Source: CBDDEI01 sp965226775
Lineage (GTDB): Bacteria; Chloroflexota; Dehalococcoidia; SHYD01
DNA: 64,000 nt
Direction: 5' to 3'
NCBI GenBank assembly: GCA_965226775.1
Contig: CBDDEI010000002.1
Location: 62,001-126,000, forward strand
Part shown: one piece after another, positions 60,641 through 64,000 of the stretch
Layout: each line of letters starts with the position of its first letter
Position numbering within the stretch: the first letter of the stretch is position 1
Translations under genes and position numbers: made by a program
The notes under the pieces: model-generated
The model's database searches: none
Told to the model about the DNA's origin: nothing
Seen by the model: only the letters and a program-made list of their open reading frames with translations

Positions 60641-62443
60641 TTATTTGTCTATCCAGGCATTGGTCAGAGAGCCTTGCGACCTTAGGTCAGCGTGATGGTA
60701 GAAGTCATGCACGTACGGATGGGTGAAGATGTTCTGGTTCGCCCGGTACATGCCGTGGATGATGTTGTTCCCATTCGCATACCGTAAGATCTCTCGCAAC
60801 AGCTCGCGCCGCTTGACTGGGTCAATTTCTTGCCGCTGGTCTACCAAGAGCTTGTTAATCTTAGGATCGTCGATGTTGGTGTAGTTGAATGATCCAGCTG
60901 GGTGTATAGCGAGGTGCAGCGACGCATCTACATCGGCCCGCTGGGCTTCACCCAAGAACATGATGTCTATCTGTCGGGCTCGCCGACGTTTCGTAAAGTC
61001 TGCTCTAGAAACAATGTCAAACTGGATGTTGATGCCGGCCTTCTTCAGCTGCGCTTGAATCAGCTCCGTGGGAGCCGTCGTCGACTCAGCCGCCTCTGGG
61101 TTATACAGCATAGGGATTTCTACCCCTGCCGTATAGCCCGACTCTTTCACCAGACGCTTCGCCTTCTCCAGGTCTTGGCACAGGATTGCTTTGATTTCTT
61201 CCTGCGTGAACAGGTCCGACCGGGTGTTGGCAAACATCAGCGCCCACTCGCCGTGGCCACCGCCGCCCACCTGGATGAGCTCATCCCGGTTCAGTGCACA
61301 CGCTACCGCTTCACGCAGTTTCGGGTCACTGAAGATAGAATCTTTGAGCTGCAAGTACAGGCTACGGGGCGTAGACGTAAAGATGAACTCATTCGTGCCG
61401 GGAGCTAGTCGTCGAATCTCGTCCCACGTCTTCGCGTCTGTCGTGCCTACGTAGTAGTCTATCTGCTTCGAGGCCAAGGCAGCCTGACGAGTAGCCTCGT
61501 CTCTGACTACAACAAGATGGTATTCGTCTAGATACGGTTTCCCATCCTCATAGTAGGTGGGGTTCTTCTTCATCACCCATCTTGAGCCGCGCTGGCTCGC
61601 CTCGTGGTCTAGCTGGAAGGGACCAGAACCCACTGCCGTATCCTTGAAATGCCCCTCCGTGTCAAAGATCTCACGGGGCATAATCACGTTGTCCGACGAG
61701 GCCGCATAGGTTAGGAACGGCGCAAAGGAGTTCTCGAACTTCACCACTACGGTGCTGGCGTCGGGCGTTGTTACGCTCTCTAAGCCAGGGAACATCCATT
61801 TGAATTGTCCCCGCTCCAGGTCCTTGAACTCGTTGACTCGCGCCATGTACTCAAAGCTAAACTTCACGTCTGCTGCGGTCACTTCACGCCCGTTTACCGG
61901 CGGAAGATTTGCGAACTTCACGCCTTTCCGTATCTTAAACGTGTAGGTAGTGGCATCCGGGGACACTTCCCACTTTTCCGCAAGTGCTGGCTCGGCTATC
62001 ACGTCGGTGAATCCTACGTCCGGCCCTAGTTTCATCTTCAGAACGGTAGTATAAGCAGGCTTAATCACGTAAGGGTTGGTGACAGATGAGCCTGTGTAGC
62101 TCATGTCAAAATCGTAGGGGTCGTCCTGCACTACGGCCCTGAAGGCGCCGCCGCTCTTGGGCTTCATCATCATGGCATCATCTTTTTTAGCAGGTGCTGC
62201 AGCTGCTGCAGGTGCTGCCGTCGCTGCTGGTGCCGCAGCTGCCGCAGCTGCCGCAGGTGCTGCCGTCGCTGCAGGTGCCGCAGCTGCCGCAGGTGCTGCC
62301 GTCGCTGCAGGTGCTGTCGTGCTGGAGCTCGTCCCACTGCTCGAAGCCGGGCTCGGCGCTGGCTCGACAGCTGCAGCACAGCTGATCAATAACAAACTAA
62401 ATACGGCTGATAGTAAGCTCAGCCCTAACCGTTTTGGCGCCAT
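60641..62443 (-). CDS. Peptide/nickel-type ABC binding lipoprotein, copy 1
   Basis: A 600-residue SBP_bac_5 receptor. The signal peptide ends in LLISC (Cys22, lipidated). A long Pro/Ala/Thr linker (residues 30-90) precedes the binding fold, with YTFKIRKGVKFANLPPVNG and VGSGPFQLD as family markers. It captures peptides or other solutes for an Opp/Dpp channel; permeases are not here, and OppD/OppF lie at 15-17 kb. GGGAGGT precedes ATG 62443, with a promoter upstream. It is about 92% identical over the shared part to the next gene. Confidence 0.92.
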   Translation of the reverse strand: MAPKRLGLSLLSAVFSLLLISCAAAVEPAPSPASSSGTSSSTTAPAATAAPAAAAAPAATAAPAAAAAAAAPAATAAPAAAAAPAKKDDAMMMKPKSGGAFRAVVQDDPYDFDMSYTGSSVTNPYVIKPAYTTVLKMKLGPDVGFTDVIAEPALAEKWEVSPDATTYTFKIRKGVKFANLPPVNGREVTAADVKFSFEYMARVNEFKDLERGQFKWMFPGLESVTTPDASTVVVKFENSFAPFLTYAASSDNVIMPREIFDTEGHFKDTAVGSGPFQLDHEASQRGSRWVMKKNPTYYEDGKPYLDEYHLVVVRDEATRQAALASKQIDYYVGTTDAKTWDEIRRLAPGTNEFIFTSTPRSLYLQLKDSIFSDPKLREAVACALNRDELIQVGGGGHGEWALMFANTRSDLFTQEEIKAILCQDLEKAKRLVKESGYTAGVEIPMLYNPEAAESTTAPTELIQAQLKKAGINIQFDIVSRADFTKRRRARQIDIMFLGEAQRADVDASLHLAIHPAGSFNYTNIDDPKINKLLVDQRQEIDPVKRRELLREILRYANGNNIIHGMYRANQNIFTHPYVHDFYHHADLRSQGSLTNAWIDK

Positions 62444-62469
62444 CGTTACCTCCCTAGATTTCGCTATAA

Positions 62470-62498
62470 TCTATACTACTCCGAAGGTTCGACTACAA
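62470..62498 (-). promoter_or_regulatory. Promoter for binding lipoprotein copy 1
   Basis: On the reverse strand TTGTAG, 17-base spacer, TATAGA, about 27 bases before the ATG. Confidence 0.5.
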
Positions 62499-62634
62499 AC
62501 CTACCCTTGAGTTGTCGAATCATATCAATCGTAGGGGTAGGGGTCAAGACTTTAGCTATAACTGCTCCATATTAGAAGCTGGCCCGCAACGCGGTAGCGC
62601 CGGAGTATGGACTTGTGTGGCAACAGATGAACAA

Positions 62635-62666
62635 ACGAAGGCGGTGGGTAAACCCACCGCCTTCGT
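62635..62666. terminator. Terminator, duplicated copy
   Basis: The same perfect 15-bp hairpin as 60559-60590, lying about 50 bases after the stop of binding-protein copy 2. It shows that the duplication included the 3' flank. Confidence 0.85.
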
Positions 62667-62716
62667 TCTTGCTATCGCCTTATGTCCAAGAGGGACTTAG
62701 GGATTTGGATCCGCCC

Positions 62717-64000
62717 TTACTTGTCTATCCAGGCATTGATCATGGAGCCTTGCGTCCTTAGGTCAGCGTGATGGTAGAAGTCATGCACGTACGTATGGGT
62801 GAATATGTTCTGGTTCGCCCGGTACATGCCGTGGATAATGTTGTTCCCATTCGCATACCGTAAGATCTCCCGCAACAGCTCACGCCGCTTGACTGGGTCA
62901 ACCTCTTGCCGCTGGTCTACCAAGAGCTTGTTAATCTTAGGATCGTCGACGTTGGTGTAGTTGAATGATCCATCAGGGTGAATGGCTAAGTGCAGCGACG
63001 CATCTACATCGGCCCGCTGGGCTTCACCCAAGAACATGATGTCTATCTGTCGGGCTCGCCGTCGTTTCGTAAAGTCTGCTCCAGAAACAACGTCAAACTG
63101 GATGTTGATGCCCGCCTTCTTCAGCTGCGCTTGAATCAACTCTGTAGGAGCCGTCGTTGCCTCAGCCGCCTCTGGGTTATACAGCATCGGGATAGCGACC
63201 CCTTCCGTATAACCCGACTCTTTCACCAGACGCTTCGCCTTCTCCAGGTCATGGCACAGGATCGCTTTGATCTCTTCCTGGGTGAAGAGGTCCGACCGGG
63301 TGTTGGCGAACATCAGCGCCCACTCGCCGCGACCACCACCGCCTACTTTGATCAGCTCATCCCGGTCCAGCGCACACGCTACTGCCTCACGCAGTTTGGG
63401 GTCGCTGAAAATGGAGTCATTGAGCTGCAAGTACAGGCTACGGGGCGTAGACGTAAAGATGAACTCATTCGTGCCAGGCGCTAGTCGTCGCACCTCGTCC
63501 CACGTCTTCGCATCCGTCGTGCCTATGTAGTAGTCTATCTGCTTCGAGGCAAACGCTGCCTGACGGGTTGCCTCGTCTCTGACTACCACAATGTGGTATT
63601 CGTCCAGATACGGCTTCCCATCCTCATAGTAGGTGGGGTTCTTCTTCATCACCCATTTCGAGCCCCGCTGGCTCGCATTTTGGTCTAGCAAGAAGGGGCC
63701 GGAACCCACTGCCGTATCCTTGAAATGCCCCTCTGCGTCAAAGATCTCTCGGGGCATAATCACGTTATCCGACGAGGCCGCATAGGTTAGGAACGGCGCA
63801 AAGGAGTTCTTGAACTTCACCACTACGGTGCTGGCGTCGGGCGTGGTCACGCTCTCTAAGCCAGGGAACATCCATCTGAACTGTCCCCGCGTTAGGTCCT
63901 TGTACTCGTTGACGCGCGCCATATACTCATAGCTAAACTTCACGTCCGCTGCGGTCACCTCACGCCCGTTTACCGGCGCGCTATTTGCGAACTTCACGCC
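62717..64000 (-). CDS. Peptide/nickel-type ABC binding lipoprotein, copy 2, 5' end beyond window
   Basis: The reverse-strand frame is open to the right edge, so the start, signal peptide and linker lie outside. The 427 visible codons match copy 1 with about 33 differences counted by eye, mostly conservative; the ligand-pocket neighbourhood (GNNIIHGMYRANQNIF) is unchanged. It ends NAWIDK like copy 1. The two genes are tandem and head-to-tail, and may differ in ligand preference. Confidence 0.9.
   Translation of the reverse strand, partial: GVKFANSAPVNGREVTAADVKFSYEYMARVNEYKDLTRGQFRWMFPGLESVTTPDASTVVVKFKNSFAPFLTYAASSDNVIMPREIFDAEGHFKDTAVGSGPFLLDQNASQRGSKWVMKKNPTYYEDGKPYLDEYHIVVVRDEATRQAAFASKQIDYYIGTTDAKTWDEVRRLAPGTNEFIFTSTPRSLYLQLNDSIFSDPKLREAVACALDRDELIKVGGGGRGEWALMFANTRSDLFTQEEIKAILCHDLEKAKRLVKESGYTEGVAIPMLYNPEAAEATTAPTELIQAQLKKAGINIQFDVVSGADFTKRRRARQIDIMFLGEAQRADVDASLHLAIHPDGSFNYTNVDDPKINKLLVDQRQEVDPVKRRELLREILRYANGNNIIHGMYRANQNIFTHTYVHDFYHHADLRTQGSMINAWIDK

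Noticed and set aside
62157..62510. Ala/Gly-rich forward frame opposite the binding lipoprotein
   Set aside because: It is the complement of the Pro/Ala linker repeats; low complexity explains the length.

Overview
The window is a 64 kb piece of a moderately GC-rich bacterial chromosome. Gene content points to Chloroflexota of the SAR202/Dehalococcoidia type. The clues are several Rieske oxygenases with zinc alcohol dehydrogenases, an orphan large GltB, a stalked S8 peptidase, small zinc-ribbon proteins and a basic single-helix membrane protein. This placement is inference: there is no rRNA or ribosomal marker to fix it. Three tRNAs are present (Lys-CTT, Leu-TAG, Arg-TCT).

Region 1 (0-15 kb) is mainly housekeeping. 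It holds a partial zinc-ribbon gene at the left edge, a cysteine desulfurase and a 55-residue zinc-ribbon protein. An envelope block follows (family 2 glycosyltransferase, polyprenyl sugar transferase, SppA). Next is a reverse-strand run of Ppx/GppA phosphatase, two thymidylate-kinase-like proteins and a SixA phosphatase. PhzF, a periplasmic-binding-fold protein, an EF-G paralogue and an MFS carrier complete it.

Region 2 (15-35 kb) holds tRNA-Lys and tRNA-Leu, an orphan OppD/OppF ATPase pair, a lipoprotein binding protein, ProA, a five-copy REP-like array, an M23 peptidase lipoprotein, MutL, UspA, the S8 protease, glutamate synthase large subunit and a membrane glycosyltransferase.

Region 3 (35-44 kb) looks more accessory. 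It has an aldo/keto reductase, a DUF433/PIN-like toxin-antitoxin pair with a frameshifted antitoxin, a 120-130 bp direct repeat in a gene-poor gap, and a DNA methyltransferase fused to a nuclease-like domain. GalU follows, then two genes broken by frameshifts (Gfo/Idh/MocA and MOSC).

Region 4 (44-64 kb) starts with TypA, an aldo/keto reductase, a LigB-type extradiol dioxygenase, a D-2-hydroxyacid dehydrogenase and tRNA-Arg. It then becomes a catabolic island: a ring-hydroxylating dioxygenase alpha/beta pair, a peroxiredoxin-fold protein without its peroxidatic cysteine, two zinc alcohol dehydrogenases, an MFS carrier and two paralogous Rieske oxygenases, one frameshifted. It ends with two near-identical tandem lipoprotein peptide-type binding proteins, the second cut by the right edge. 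The likely theme is uptake and oxidative attack on aromatic or other resistant organic compounds. No ferredoxin reductase or permease is in view, so electron donors and membrane channels must lie elsewhere.
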